Shown here in pieces: positions 33,610-43,447 of a stretch of DNA of 64,000 nucleotides. Position numbers and translations under genes: made by a program. Below the pieces are notes generated by a model that was given only the letters and a program-made list of their open reading frames with translations, was not told the DNA's origin and did no database searches. This DNA is from Bacteroidaceae bacterium (lineage in GTDB: Bacteria; Bacteroidota; Bacteroidia; Bacteroidales; Bacteroidaceae): assembly GCA_024401275.1 (NCBI GenBank), contig JAKSLJ010000011.1:1-64000 (forward strand). Direction: 5' to 3'. Numbering within the stretch: position 1 is the stretch's first letter; every line of letters begins with the position of its first letter.

Positions 33610-35289
33610 TCATCCAAGAAGGTTCTTCGCGTTGAGAATTGCAGCGTCAGTAATACTGCTGCCCGAAAGCATTTGGGCAATCTCGTTGACACGCTCTTCC
33701 GGAGTAAGGCAAAACATTCTTGATGTAGTGCCTTGTTCGGTTTCCTCCTTTTGAACTTTATAGTGATTATGTCCCTTGGCAGCAATCTGTGGCAAGTGGG
33801 TTATGCTGATAACCTGTCGTTCTTGTTTGCCCATGTCTGCCATGATGAGCGCCATTTTCTCAGCTACCTTTCCGCTTACGCCGGTGTCTATCTCATCAAA
33901 GATTATGGTTGGAAGACTTACCGCACTACTAATCATAGCTTTTAGCGAAAGCATTACACGAGCAATCTCACCACCGGAAGCAACTTGAGATACTGGTGCA
34001 AGAGCCGTTGAAGTATTTGCAGAGAAAAGGAATTGTACGCAATCAGAGCCTGTTTTGGCGAGTTCTTCACTTGGAGTTATTTCCACTTCAAATCTAACCT
34101 TTGGAATGCCAAGCGGTACAAGGAGCTCGAGCATTTTCTCCTGAACCTTGCAAGCTGCTTTTTTGCGAGAGTTTGTCAGAATGTCCGCCTTTGCCTTTGC
34201 CTTTGCGAGAGCCTTCTCCATAGCCTCCTTCAGTTCAGCAAGTTCCTCATCGAAATTGTCTATATGCGAGAGTTTCTCATCAATTTCCTCCTTATATATA
34301 ATAAGGTCTTCTACCGTCAGCTTATTGTATTTCTTGAGTAGAGAGTAAATGAGGTCAAGTTTATCGTTTATTTTCTCCAGCTGTTGAGGGTCATCGTCTA
34401 TGCTTTCTGCTGCATCAGAAACCTCGTCAGAAAGGTCTTTCAACTCTTCGTAAGCATCGTTCATGCGATTGTAAACATCCTCTATCGAAGGGTAAACATC
34501 AAGCAGACCTTCAAGTTTGCGAACCACTTCCCTCAATCCGTCTATCGTATTGTAACCACGAGAATCGCCGGAGAGAATGTTATCCGCCTCATATAGAGAA
34601 CTCTTTATGTCCTCAGCATGAGCAAGAAGTTCCTGTTCCTGCTCTAGTTCTTCCTGCATGCCAGGCTTCAGTTCAATCTCCGAAAGCTTCTCTTGCTGAA
34701 AACGAAGATAGTCTTCATCCTTCTTTGCCTCCTCTATGCTGCGTTCAAGAGCTTTCAGTTGTTGCTTTGCCGTTTGATATTGCGCGAATTCCTTCTGGTA
34801 GTCAGCAAGGAGCTTTGCGTTGTCTGCGATTATATCAACCACATTAAGCTGGAAGTTCTCGTCGTTTATAAGCAGGTTCTTGTGTTGAGAATGAATGTCA
34901 ATAAGGTAAGTGCCAATTGCCTTCATCGTTGTCAGAGGCACGGGAGTGTCGTTTATGAAAGAACGGCTCTTGCCTGTTGCGGTTATTTCGCGACGGAGAA
35001 TAAGTTCTTGCCCATCAAGGTCAAGGTCGGAAACAATGGTTTCAAGCCCTTCCCCACTCCCTTTTTCCAGAACCTTAGGCGTTGTGAAGTTTGCTTCAAT
35101 GATGCATTTCTGCTGTCCAAGTTTTATCTGTTTTGAGTCAGCTCGTTGTCCGAGAAGCAGGTTTATTGCACCGAGAATGATACTCTTTCCGGCTCCCGTT
35201 TCACCGGTTATAACAGAGAATCCTTCATGGAAATCTATGTCAAGAGTATCTATCAAAGTGAAGTTTTTTATGTACAAATGTGTAAGCAC
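33610..35289 (-). CDS. recN: DNA repair protein RecN (SMC-like ATPase)
   Basis: A 559-residue protein for recombinational double-strand-break repair. MLTHLYIKNFTLIDTLDI opens the head, Walker A is ITGETGAGKSIILGA (from residue ~28), and GQRADSKQI follows. Residues ~160-370 are a charged coiled coil. The C-terminal head half has the ABC signature VASGGEIARVMLSLK, Walker B PTIIFDEIDTGVSG and ISITHLPQIAAKG. Length is typical. A minus-strand TAATTTTG box (plus CAAAATTA at 35318-35325) lies upstream. Confidence 0.96.
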   Translation of the reverse strand: MLTHLYIKNFTLIDTLDIDFHEGFSVITGETGAGKSIILGAINLLLGQRADSKQIKLGQQKCIIEANFTTPKVLEKGSGEGLETIVSDLDLDGQELILRREITATGKSRSFINDTPVPLTTMKAIGTYLIDIHSQHKNLLINDENFQLNVVDIIADNAKLLADYQKEFAQYQTAKQQLKALERSIEEAKKDEDYLRFQQEKLSEIELKPGMQEELEQEQELLAHAEDIKSSLYEADNILSGDSRGYNTIDGLREVVRKLEGLLDVYPSIEDVYNRMNDAYEELKDLSDEVSDAAESIDDDPQQLEKINDKLDLIYSLLKKYNKLTVEDLIIYKEEIDEKLSHIDNFDEELAELKEAMEKALAKAKAKADILTNSRKKAACKVQEKMLELLVPLGIPKVRFEVEITPSEELAKTGSDCVQFLFSANTSTALAPVSQVASGGEIARVMLSLKAMISSAVSLPTIIFDEIDTGVSGKVAEKMALIMADMGKQERQVISITHLPQIAAKGHNHYKVQKEETEQGTTSRMFCLTPEERVNEIAQMLSGSSITDAAILNAKNLLG

Positions 35290-35365
35290 GACTTTTCAAT
35301 TTTGTAATTATTCGCGACAAAATTAGTATTTTTTATCGAATTTAAGCTATAATATTAAGAAAAAT

Positions 35366-35396
35366 TTTGTGAAGTTATAAATTCTTTATAATTTTG
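35366..35396 (+). promoter_or_regulatory. promoter for mutA-mutB
   Basis: TTTG (35366-35369) and TAATTTTG (35389-35396) lie 19 bp apart, fitting the Bacteroidetes -33/-7 promoter, 47 bp before mutA. Confidence 0.72.
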
Positions 35397-35442
35397 TCCG
35401 CGTAATTAATAATAACAACAGCTTTTTATATTAAAGAAAACT

Positions 35443-37290
35443 ATGTCTAATGTTAATGAAAAACTCTTTACCGAGTTTGTTGCGCCTACCACTCAGGAAT
35501 GGATGGACAAAATCCAGGTTGACCTGAAGGGCGCTGATTTCAACAAACGAATGGTATGGAGAACAAATGAAGGCTTCAATGTAATGCCTTTCTATCGCAG
35601 CGAGGACATCAAGGATCTCGCCGCTGTGAAGTCTATGCCAGGCGAATTCCCATTCGTTCGTGGTAACAAAGTTGACAACAACCTTTGGTTCGTTCGTCAG
35701 AACATCACTGTTGAGTGTCCGAAAGCAGCTAATGAGAAAGCTCTCGACGTTCTCAACAAGGGTGTTGACTCTATCGGTTTCGTCATCAAGGCTGATGATG
35801 TAAGCAAGGAGTTCGTTGCTACTCTTCTTAACGGAATTCTCCCACAGTATGTAGAACTCAACTTCATGACTTGCCAGTGCAAGTCGGTTGAACTTGCTCA
35901 GATTCTCGTTGAGTACTACAAGGAGAACAACTATCCTCTCGCAGAACTCAAGGGTTCTATCGACTTCGACCCAATCGCAAAGATTCTTCAGAAGGGCAAG
36001 GATCGCTCTGACGTTATCGCTCAGGCTAAGCCTCTCATCGAAGCTCTCGCAGAACTTCCAGAATACAAGTGCGTGAATGTAAACTCAGTAGCTCTCAACA
36101 ACGCTGGTGCTTACATCTTCCAGGAGCTCGGTTACGCTCTCGCTTGGGGTGCTGAATACATGCAGCAGCTCACAGAGATGGGTATCGACGCTACAGAAGC
36201 TGGCAAGCGCATCAAGTTCAACATGGGTGTTTCTGACAACTACTTCATGGAGATCGCCAAGTTCCGCGCTGCTCGTATGCTTTGGGCACAGATTGTTAAG
36301 CAGTTCGAGCCTTCTTGCGACTGCGCTTGCAAGATGCATGTTTGTGCTTACACATCTGAATTCAACCAGACAGTATTCGACTCTTACGTGAACCTTCTCC
36401 GTTCACAAACAGAGGCAATGTCTGCTGCTATCGCAAATGTTGACTCTATCGTAGTCGTTCCTTTCGATACTCCTTACGAGGTTCCAACAGAGTTCGCTGA
36501 GCGTATCGCTCGCAACCAGCAGCTCCTTCTCAAGGAAGAGGCTCACTTCGACAAGCTCGTTGACGTTGCTGGTGGTTCTTACACTATCGAGCATCTCACA
36601 GACGCTATCGCACAGGAAGCTTGGAAGCTCTTCCTCGAGGTTGAGAACGCTGGCGGTTTCCTCGCTGAATCTCTCAATGGTAATATCCAGAACGCCGTTA
36701 ACGCTTCTAACGACAAGCGTCATGCTGATGCTGCAAAGCGTAAGGAATTCATCCTCGGTACAAACCAGTTCCCTAACTTCACTGAGGTTTCTGACGGCAA
36801 GAAGCCAGTTGCCAAGTGCTGCTGTTGCTCAGAGGCAGGTGAGATTCCTGCTCTCAAGACAGCTCGTCTCGCTTCTGACTTTGAGAACCTCCGTCTCGCT
36901 ACAGAGAACGCAGAGAAGCAGCCAGTGGCATTCATGCTCACTATCGGTAACCTCGCTATGCGTCAGGCTCGTGCTCAGTTCTCTTGCAACTTCCTCGCAG
37001 CTGCCGGCTATAAGGTAATTGACAACCTCGGCTTTGAAACTGTAGAGAAGGGTGTTGACGCTGCTCTCGAGGCAGGTGCTGACATCGTTGTTATCTGCTC
37101 TTCAGACGATGAGTATGCTGAATACGCTATCCCTGCATTCCAGTACCTCAACGGTCGCGCAATGTATGTAGTAGCTGGTGCTCCTGCATGCTCAGAAGAC
37201 CTCAAGGCAGCAGGCATCGAGAACTTTATCAATGTTAAGTCTAACCAGCTTGAGACCCTCAAGGCTTATAGCGCAAAACTTGGACTCTAA
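35443..37290 (+). CDS. mutA: methylmalonyl-CoA mutase, small (beta) subunit
   Basis: A 615-residue non-catalytic partner of the B12 mutase. The TIM-barrel part resembles MutB ([39 protein letters not shown]), but the C-terminal B12-type domain has [16 protein letters not shown] where the cobalt-binding DxHxxG should be, as usual for the small subunit. Between the two domains lies a run of four cysteines (Cys459-462 in [12 protein letters not shown]), which is unusual. mutB starts 2 bp after its stop. Confidence 0.95.
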   Translation: MSNVNEKLFTEFVAPTTQEWMDKIQVDLKGADFNKRMVWRTNEGFNVMPFYRSEDIKDLAAVKSMPGEFPFVRGNKVDNNLWFVRQNITVECPKAANEKALDVLNKGVDSIGFVIKADDVSKEFVATLLNGILPQYVELNFMTCQCKSVELAQILVEYYKENNYPLAELKGSIDFDPIAKILQKGKDRSDVIAQAKPLIEALAELPEYKCVNVNSVALNNAGAYIFQELGYALAWGAEYMQQLTEMGIDATEAGKRIKFNMGVSDNYFMEIAKFRAARMLWAQIVKQFEPSCDCACKMHVCAYTSEFNQTVFDSYVNLLRSQTEAMSAAIANVDSIVVVPFDTPYEVPTEFAERIARNQQLLLKEEAHFDKLVDVAGGSYTIEHLTDAIAQEAWKLFLEVENAGGFLAESLNGNIQNAVNASNDKRHADAAKRKEFILGTNQFPNFTEVSDGKKPVAKCCCCSEAGEIPALKTARLASDFENLRLATENAEKQPVAFMLTIGNLAMRQARAQFSCNFLAAAGYKVIDNLGFETVEKGVDAALEAGADIVVICSSDDEYAEYAIPAFQYLNGRAMYVVAGAPACSEDLKAAGIENFINVKSNQLETLKAYSAKLGL

Positions 37291-37292
37291 TT

Positions 37293-39443
37293 ATGGCAAG
37301 AAAAGATTTTAATTCAATAGACATACATGCTGGCATTGCAGCTAAGAATGGTCAGCAGTGGCAAAAGGATAATAACATTTCTGCCAATTGGAGAACTCCA
37401 GAGCAGATTGATATCCAGCCTGTTTACACACAGGAAGACCTTGACGGTATGGAGCACCTTGAGTTTGCAGCAGGTATTCCTCCATTCCTCCGTGGTCCTT
37501 ATTCAATGATGTACCCATTCCGCCCTTGGACTATCCGTCAGTATGCCGGATTCTCTACTGCGGAAGAGTCAAATGCATTCTATCGCCGTAACCTCGCTTC
37601 TGGTCAGAAGGGTCTTTCTGTAGCCTTCGACCTTCCTACTCACCGCGGTTACGACCCAGACAACCAGCGTGTAGTTGGTGATGTTGGTAAGGCTGGTGTG
37701 AGCATCTGTTCTATCGAGAACATGAAGGTTCTCTTCGGTGGTATTCCATTGAACAAGATGTCTGTCTCTATGACAATGAACGGTGCCGTTCTCCCTATCC
37801 TCGCTTTCTATATCGTGGCAGGTCTTGAGCAGGGCGCTAAGCTCGAAGAGATGGCTGGTACTATCCAGAACGATATCCTCAAGGAATTCATGGTGCGTAA
37901 CACTTACATCTACCCACCTGCATTCTCAATGAAGATCATCGCTGACATCTTCGAGTTCACTTCACAGAACATGCCTAAGTTCAACTCAATCTCTATCTCT
38001 GGTTACCACATGCAGGAAGCAGGTGCTACAGCAGATATCGAGCTCGCTTACACTCTCGCCGACGGTATGGACTACCTCCGCGCTGGTGTTAACGCAGGTA
38101 TTGATGTTGACGCATTCGCTCCACGCCTCTCATTCTTCTGGGCTATTGGTATGAACCACTTCATGGAGATTGCAAAGATGCGTGCCGGTCGTCTTCTCTG
38201 GGCTAAGATCGTGAAGAGCTTCGGTGCGAAGAACCCTAAGTCAATGGCTCTCCGTACTCACTCTCAGACATCTGGTTGGTCGCTCACAGAGCAGGACCCA
38301 TTCAACAATGTTGGTCGTACTTGTATCGAGGCTATGGCTGCCGTTCTTGGTCACACTCAGTCTCTCCATACAAACGCTCTTGACGAGGCTATCGCTCTTC
38401 CAACAGACTTCTCTGCTCGTATCGCTCGTAACACTCAGATCTACATCCAGAACGAGACTAAGGTCTGCAAGCAGATCGACCCATGGGCAGGTTCTTACTA
38501 CGTAGAGACTCTCACTAACGAACTCGTACACAAGGCTTGGGCTCTCATCCAGGAAGTTGAGAAGCTTGGCGGTATGGCTAAGGCTATCGAGACTGGTCTT
38601 CCAAAGATGCGTATTGAGGAAGCAGCTGCTCGTACTCAGGCTCGTATCGACTCAGGCACTCAGACTATCGTTGGTATCAACAAGTATCGTCTCGACCACG
38701 AGGATCCTATCGATATCCTCGCTATCGACAACACAGCCGTTCGTCTCCAGCAGGAAGAGAACCTCAAGGTGCTTCGTGAAGGCCGCGACGAGGAAGTTTG
38801 CAAGCGTGAACTCGCTAAGCTTACAGAAATCGTTCGCACTCAGGAAGGCAACCTCCTTGCACAGGCAGTTGAGTGTGCTAAGGTTCGTTGTACTCTCGGT
38901 GAAATCTCTGACGCTTGCGAAGAGGTTGTAGGACGTTACAAGGCAGTAATCAAAACTATTTCAGGCGTGTATAAATCAGAATCAGGTTCGAACGCAATGT
39001 TCGACGAGGCTTGCGCTCTCACAGAGAAGTTCGCACAGCAGGAAGGTCGTCGCCCACGTATCTTCATCGCCAAGATGGGTCAGGACGGACACGACCGTGG
39101 TGCAAAGGTTGTTGCTACAGGTTATGCTGACTGCGGTTACGACGTTGATATGGGACCTCTCTTCCAGACACCAGCAGAAGCTGCTCGTGAGGCTGTAGAG
39201 AACGACGTTCACATCGTAGGTGCTTCTTCACTCGCAGCAGGTCACTTGACTCTCATTCCACAGCTCATCGAAGAACTCAAGAAGCTCGGTCGTGAGGACA
39301 TCATGGTTGTTGCAGGTGGTGTAATCCCTGCTCAGGACTACGATGCACTCTACAAGGCAGGCGTTGCAGCTATCTTCGGTCCTGGTACTCCTGTTGCTAA
39401 GTCAGCTATCGAGATGATGAAGCTCATGATGGACGAGGATTAA
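37293..39443 (+). CDS. mutB: methylmalonyl-CoA mutase, large (alpha) subunit
   Basis: A 716-residue adenosylcobalamin enzyme that interconverts succinyl-CoA and methylmalonyl-CoA on the way to propionate. The barrel contains [37 protein letters not shown] and [19 protein letters not shown]. The B12-binding domain has [20 protein letters not shown], with the cobalt-ligating His near residue 599, and [12 protein letters not shown]. Length is typical. It forms an operon with mutA. Confidence 0.98.
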   Translation: MARKDFNSIDIHAGIAAKNGQQWQKDNNISANWRTPEQIDIQPVYTQEDLDGMEHLEFAAGIPPFLRGPYSMMYPFRPWTIRQYAGFSTAEESNAFYRRNLASGQKGLSVAFDLPTHRGYDPDNQRVVGDVGKAGVSICSIENMKVLFGGIPLNKMSVSMTMNGAVLPILAFYIVAGLEQGAKLEEMAGTIQNDILKEFMVRNTYIYPPAFSMKIIADIFEFTSQNMPKFNSISISGYHMQEAGATADIELAYTLADGMDYLRAGVNAGIDVDAFAPRLSFFWAIGMNHFMEIAKMRAGRLLWAKIVKSFGAKNPKSMALRTHSQTSGWSLTEQDPFNNVGRTCIEAMAAVLGHTQSLHTNALDEAIALPTDFSARIARNTQIYIQNETKVCKQIDPWAGSYYVETLTNELVHKAWALIQEVEKLGGMAKAIETGLPKMRIEEAAARTQARIDSGTQTIVGINKYRLDHEDPIDILAIDNTAVRLQQEENLKVLREGRDEEVCKRELAKLTEIVRTQEGNLLAQAVECAKVRCTLGEISDACEEVVGRYKAVIKTISGVYKSESGSNAMFDEACALTEKFAQQEGRRPRIFIAKMGQDGHDRGAKVVATGYADCGYDVDMGPLFQTPAEAAREAVENDVHIVGASSLAAGHLTLIPQLIEELKKLGREDIMVVAGGVIPAQDYDALYKAGVAAIFGPGTPVAKSAIEMMKLMMDED

Positions 39444-39465
39444 TAAAACTACTATAGTATAATTA

Positions 39466-39502
39466 TTCCCCATGTCAGTGTAATTGGCATGGGGAATTTT
39501 TG
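39466..39502 (+). terminator. intrinsic terminator after mutB
   Basis: ATTCCCCATG..CA pairs with TG.CATGGGGAAT, followed by TTTTTGT. It lies ~25 bp after the stop codon. Confidence 0.88.
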
Positions 39503-39528
39503 TATGGTTTAATCCGTAAATGCAGCAT

Positions 39529-39554
39529 GTAAGTAAAACGCGCGAAATGCTTAC
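39529..39554. repeat. 26-bp hairpin repeat, copy 1
   Basis: It begins GTAAGTAAAACG and ends GCGAAATGCTTAC; 22 of 26 or more positions match the copy at 39902-39927. The ends GTAAG/CTTAC can pair. Confidence 0.7.
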
Positions 39555-39646
39555 AATATGTCATTTCTGCCATTGTCAGAATTGCGCCTAATCTGTATCG
39601 CAAAAAAAGGAAAAACTGCCGTAAATGAGTTAAAAAATGCCTTATT

Positions 39647-39722
39647 TTGACTCTAAAATCATATCCCCTAGGGAGGCAAGTCGTAATCCTTAGGATTATG
39701 ATGTGTAATCCTTGGAGAAACA
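39647..39722. repeat. 22-bp-period repeat array (about three units) after mutB
   Basis: The TAGG or TTGG positions at 39669, 39691 and 39713 are 22 bp apart. The best unit contains GTCGTAATCCTTAGGATT; its reverse complement includes AAGGATTACGAC, ten bases of which (GGATTACGAC) are identical to the array at 6351-6462. Confidence 0.78.
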
Positions 39723-39901
39723 CTCGCTAAGTCACTGCCTTTTTCGGCTTATTTCGGCGTTTTTTGGATGTCTTTCAAGGAAAATCTGCTATAACTCTCT
39801 GATTATCAATACTGTAATATCTTCACGAGGCTTCCGTATTTGCGGATAAATGTCAGCAATAACATTTCACGCCATTCTCAGCGACTTGCCAAAATCCGGA
39901 T

Positions 39902-39927
39902 GTAAGCAAAATGCCCGAAATGCTTAC
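39902..39927. repeat. 26-bp hairpin repeat, copy 2
   Basis: GTAAGCAAAATGCC is followed by CGAAATGCTTAC, so GTAAGCA and TGCTTAC pair exactly. Same orientation as the copy at 39529-39554, 373 bp away. Confidence 0.7.
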
Positions 39928-40033
39928 AATTTGCATATTATGACCGTAATCGAAAGTATGTTTAAGGCGTAACCAAAGCATATCTTAGGTGTAACCAAAA
40001 GCGTCACCGACCGTATCCAAGCGTTACCAAAAG

Positions 40034-40190
40034 GCGTTGCCGTTACCGTTGCCTTAAAATCTGCATTAGGTATAGAAGCCCTCGCGTACATATATTATAT
40101 ATTTTTTAATTAATGAAAAATCATTAATAATATAAAATGGGCTTAAATTGAATGTGTGTGCATTTTTTACGGCAACGGTAACGGCAACGC
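40034..40190. repeat. ~155-bp element with perfect 20-bp terminal inverted repeats (copy 2, inverted)
   Basis: The left end is GCGTTGCCGTTACCGTTGCC (40034-40053) and the right end (40171-40190) is its exact reverse complement. The core, read on the minus strand, matches copy 1: ATATTATTAA, CATTAATTAAA, AAATATATAATATATGT and CGCG in the same order. The ends differ in sequence from copy 1 but stay self-complementary. The right end is 16 bp from the stop codon of the M13 peptidase. Confidence 0.85.
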
Positions 40191-40206
40191 TTTTGGGTTA
40201 CACCTT

Positions 40207-42228
40207 TTACCAAAGCTTGAGACGCTTCTCAGGTGCGATGTACATACCGTCGCCTTCCTTCACATCGAATGCTTGATAGAAAGCGTCAATGTGGCGAAGT
40301 GCGTCATTCACACGGATGAAACCGATAGAGTGAACATCGTTCTTCTGGAGATACTTCAAGCCCTGCTCTGTCCAGTTTCCTGCCCAAACGCCAGCATAAG
40401 CAAGGAAGAAACGCTGCATAGGAGTAAAGCCATCAGCATCTGTAAGCGGATTCTCCTTAATCGCAATGTTGAGAGCTTCCATTGCTACCATGAGACCGCC
40501 ATGGTCAGCGAGGTTCTCGCCGTTGGTCATCTTACCATTGCTCTTAAGACCAGGAAGAACATCAACTGTGTCAAAGTAGCTTGCATAGAAATCAGCCTTC
40601 TTCTGGAATGCCTCGCGGTCAGACTTCTGCCACCAAGCGCTCATGTTACCGTTCTTGTCGTAGAGTGAACCCTTGTCGTCGAAGCCGTGAGTCATCTCAT
40701 GACCGATAACCACACCAATGGCACCATAGTTTGCTGCGTCGTCAGCCTCTGGGTTGAAGTATGGTGGTTGGAGAATACCAGCAGGGAAGCAGATCTCGTT
40801 TGTTGTAGGGTTGTAGTATGCATTGACCGTCTGTGGAGTCATGTGCCACTCTGTTGGGTCAACCTTCTTGCCCGCAGTGCGACGCAGATGGTCCTTTGTC
40901 TTGTATTCAGAGACTGCCTGAGCATTCTCGATGAAAGACTTTTTGGGGTCGATAGTGATTTCAGAAATGTCCTCCCACTTGTCAGGATAGCCAATCTTCA
41001 CACGGAAAGTAGAGAGTTTCTGGATAGCAGCATACTTGGTAGTCGCTGACATCCAATCCTGTTCGATGATGCGGATGCCGAGTGCCTTCTGGAGATTGGC
41101 AACGAGCTGTTCCATACGCTTCTTGCTGCTCTCAGGGAAATAGCGCTCCACATACATCTTACCTATCTGCTCGCCGAAAGCTCCGTTCACCTGAGCGAGA
41201 CAGCGCTGCCAGCGTGGCTTCATCTCAGTCTTGCCTTCCATAACCTTGCCGTAGAAGTCAAAGTTTGCCTCTGTAACCTCATCGCTGAGCATTGACGCTG
41301 TAGAAGAAATCAAGTCCCATTCCATGTAGGCGCGGAGAAGTTCGAGAGAGATTGTTGGCTCGTAAGTGTTAATCCAATCGAAGTAGCGGAGGTTGCCAAC
41401 GATGACTTCCTGCATGCAGTCGTCAGACACGCCGCGACGCTTCATGGAAGCTGTAATATCTACATTAGGCCACTTCTCCTTAAACTCCTTCATTGTCATC
41501 TTGTTGTAGAGTTTCTCTACATCACGACGCTCTGTCTGAGTCATGGAATGGTCGGCGATGAGCATTTCAAGATCATAAACGAGCTGTGCCTTCTTCTTGC
41601 CGTTCTTGATACCATAGATGCCGTACATGCGCTCCATGTGCTTCTTGAACTTGGCACGAATGTCCTTAGCCTCCTTTGTCTGTTCTGTGTAATACTCTTT
41701 CTGACCGAGCGAGAGACCAGCGCCACTTGCGTGGAAGATGTTCCACTCAGAGTTCTTTGAGTCAGCGCCGAAACCACCGCCGTAGAGTGTACCATAGCCG
41801 AGGAAAGGATGCTTCTCCCAGAACGCCTTGAGCTCTGCGATGCTCTTTGCTGCTTCAATCTCCTTGATGAGTGGCTGAACAGGCTTTGTGCCTTCAGCAT
41901 TGCGGCGAACAGAGTCCATAGAGAGCTTGTAGTAGTCGGAAATCTTCTGCTCGTTAGTGCCAAAAGCATAGGTCTTAGTGAGAAGTTCGTTCATAAGTTC
42001 GGTGTTCTTCTTGTCGTTGTTGTCGCGAAGAACATCAAACATTGTGTAGCGTGAATAAGCACCAGGACATGGGTTGTTCTTCTTCCAAATGCCGTTGGCA
42101 AACTGGTCAAAGTTGTCCTGTGGGCGTACCGAGCGATCGATGTTCTCGATAGCGAGCCCTGATTTCTGCGCATTTGTAGTTGTCGTCATAGCAAAAAGTG
42201 CAAATGCTGCGATAAATAGTTTTTTCAT
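40207..42228 (-). CDS. pepO: M13-family zinc metallopeptidase (PepO/neprilysin-like)
   Basis: A 673-residue exported endopeptidase with signal peptide MKKLFIAAFALFAMTTTTNAQ. The active site is VVIGHEMTHGFDDKGSLYD (HExxH near residue 512), with the third zinc ligand in GENLADHGGL. VNAYYNPTTNEICFPAGILQ and the end FRVNDALRHIDAFYQAF followed by IAPEKRLKLW match the family. It probably degrades peptides in the periplasm or at the surface. A minus-strand promoter pair is seen upstream (plus CAAAAATA 42261-42268 and CAAA 42288-42291). Confidence 0.95.
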   Translation of the reverse strand: MKKLFIAAFALFAMTTTTNAQKSGLAIENIDRSVRPQDNFDQFANGIWKKNNPCPGAYSRYTMFDVLRDNNDKKNTELMNELLTKTYAFGTNEQKISDYYKLSMDSVRRNAEGTKPVQPLIKEIEAAKSIAELKAFWEKHPFLGYGTLYGGGFGADSKNSEWNIFHASGAGLSLGQKEYYTEQTKEAKDIRAKFKKHMERMYGIYGIKNGKKKAQLVYDLEMLIADHSMTQTERRDVEKLYNKMTMKEFKEKWPNVDITASMKRRGVSDDCMQEVIVGNLRYFDWINTYEPTISLELLRAYMEWDLISSTASMLSDEVTEANFDFYGKVMEGKTEMKPRWQRCLAQVNGAFGEQIGKMYVERYFPESSKKRMEQLVANLQKALGIRIIEQDWMSATTKYAAIQKLSTFRVKIGYPDKWEDISEITIDPKKSFIENAQAVSEYKTKDHLRRTAGKKVDPTEWHMTPQTVNAYYNPTTNEICFPAGILQPPYFNPEADDAANYGAIGVVIGHEMTHGFDDKGSLYDKNGNMSAWWQKSDREAFQKKADFYASYFDTVDVLPGLKSNGKMTNGENLADHGGLMVAMEALNIAIKENPLTDADGFTPMQRFFLAYAGVWAGNWTEQGLKYLQKNDVHSIGFIRVNDALRHIDAFYQAFDVKEGDGMYIAPEKRLKLW

Positions 42229-42260
42229 ATTATTTTAACAATTTGTTGATTTTCAAGGTG

Positions 42261-42291
42261 CAAAAATAAGTATTTTCTTTCAAACAGCAAA
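42261..42291 (-). promoter_or_regulatory. promoter for the M13 peptidase
   Basis: On the minus strand TTTG (42291-42288) and TATTTTTG (42268-42261) are separated by 19 bp, matching the Bacteroidetes -33/-7 pattern. Confidence 0.62.
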
Positions 42292-42366
42292 ATAAATTAG
42301 CTTCCACTTTTCATTTTTACTGAATCTTTGTGATTTAGATAAAAGCGGATTTTTGCCAATAGGCCA

Positions 42367-43305
42367 TCAAAAGAAAAGCGACACTCCCACAACACTTATG
42401 ACGGCTCCTAACATTTCAAGCGTCGTAATCTTTTGCTTGAATATAAGGAATGCTGGAAGCAGGATAAGCACAGGGGTTATGGACATGATGGTCTGCGCAA
42501 TGCCGGTAGATGTGTAGCTTACGGCAAGCAGCGAAAGGCTAACGCCGATAAACGGTCCGAAGACAGTAGCAAGCAAAGCGAAAGTCATGGCGTAGCGGTC
42601 GTGGATTCCCTTTCTGAGTGCTGAAACATTGCCCGATGACACAAGCAGTACAGCAAAGCCGACAAAGCCGATAATGCCTCTTATGAGTGTTCCAGAGAAT
42701 GGCATCATCATGCTGATGTCCTCCACATTGTCCAGGCCTTCCAGGCATTCGCTGTAAGCTACCATTCCCATTTTGCTGAGAACGAGTCCGACGCCTTGTC
42801 CCATTGCCGCGCCTACTCCATACAACACTCCTTGCGGAGATAATTTCAGATGAAGTTTGCTGTCGTTGTCTCCCTTGCTAAGCACGGAGATGCTGATGCC
42901 GGTTATTGTTACGAGCATGCCGAGAGAAGCTTTCAGGGAGATGCTTTCCGAAAGCATGAGATATCCGGTAACGGCAGCAAAGAGCGATGACAATGTCATA
43001 AAGAGCTGTCCAAAACGCGAGCCGATAAGCGTGTAGCTCTTAAAGAGGCAGAAGTCGCCGAAGACATAGCCTACCAATCCTGACAATCCCAGCCACAGCC
43101 AGACGCTGCTATCGGTATGTTGCGGTATAGGAGAGCCAGTAACACAAAAAAGAAGTGCGGCAAGCAGGATTATTGACATGCTCATTCTGACAACATTCAT
43201 CACCAATGTTCCGAGTCGCTTAGTTGATATCTCTGCGAAGATGGCTGTTGCCGTCCATGAAACTGCTACGATAAGGGCTATTATTTCTCCTTTTAGTTCA
43301 AGCAT
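42367..43305 (-). CDS. EamA/DMT-family membrane transporter
   Basis: A 312-residue protein with ten predicted membrane helices in two EamA repeats. The first repeat begins LKGEIIALIVAVSWTATAIF and ends near YLMLSESISLKASLGML; the second ends with PVLILLPAFLIFKQKI followed by TTLEMLGAVISVVGVSLFF. The family exports amino acids, nucleobases or other metabolites; the substrate here is unknown. It stands alone between two exported peptidase genes. Confidence 0.88.
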   Translation of the reverse strand: MLELKGEIIALIVAVSWTATAIFAEISTKRLGTLVMNVVRMSMSIILLAALLFCVTGSPIPQHTDSSVWLWLGLSGLVGYVFGDFCLFKSYTLIGSRFGQLFMTLSSLFAAVTGYLMLSESISLKASLGMLVTITGISISVLSKGDNDSKLHLKLSPQGVLYGVGAAMGQGVGLVLSKMGMVAYSECLEGLDNVEDISMMMPFSGTLIRGIIGFVGFAVLLVSSGNVSALRKGIHDRYAMTFALLATVFGPFIGVSLSLLAVSYTSTGIAQTIMSITPVLILLPAFLIFKQKITTLEMLGAVISVVGVSLFF

Positions 43306-43381
43306 TTTTTCGTTAAGGGTATCTGAAGTATGATTTTCGTTTAGTTTTTACAAGATAAATAACGCAAGTTGCTCAATTTTA

Positions 43382-43413
43382 TTTGTTTTTCTCTCACTTT
43401 ATTCGTAATTTTG
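43382..43413 (+). promoter_or_regulatory. promoter for the C69 dipeptidase
   Basis: TTTG (43382-43385) and TAATTTTG (43406-43413) are 20 bp apart, 35 bp before the start codon. Confidence 0.7.
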
Positions 43414-43447
43414 CGGCGCAAAACATAAATTTTATCAATTATAGATT

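Larger units (their letters stand above)
39503..40206. other. repeat-rich ~700-bp intergenic region between mutB and the M13 peptidase
   Basis: No protein-coding frame is convincing here. It contains the two 26-bp hairpin repeats, a 22-bp-period array, several GTAACC/GTTACC motifs (39967-40030) and the second copy of the ~155-bp element. Both flanking genes point toward it, so it is downstream sequence of both. Confidence 0.7.
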
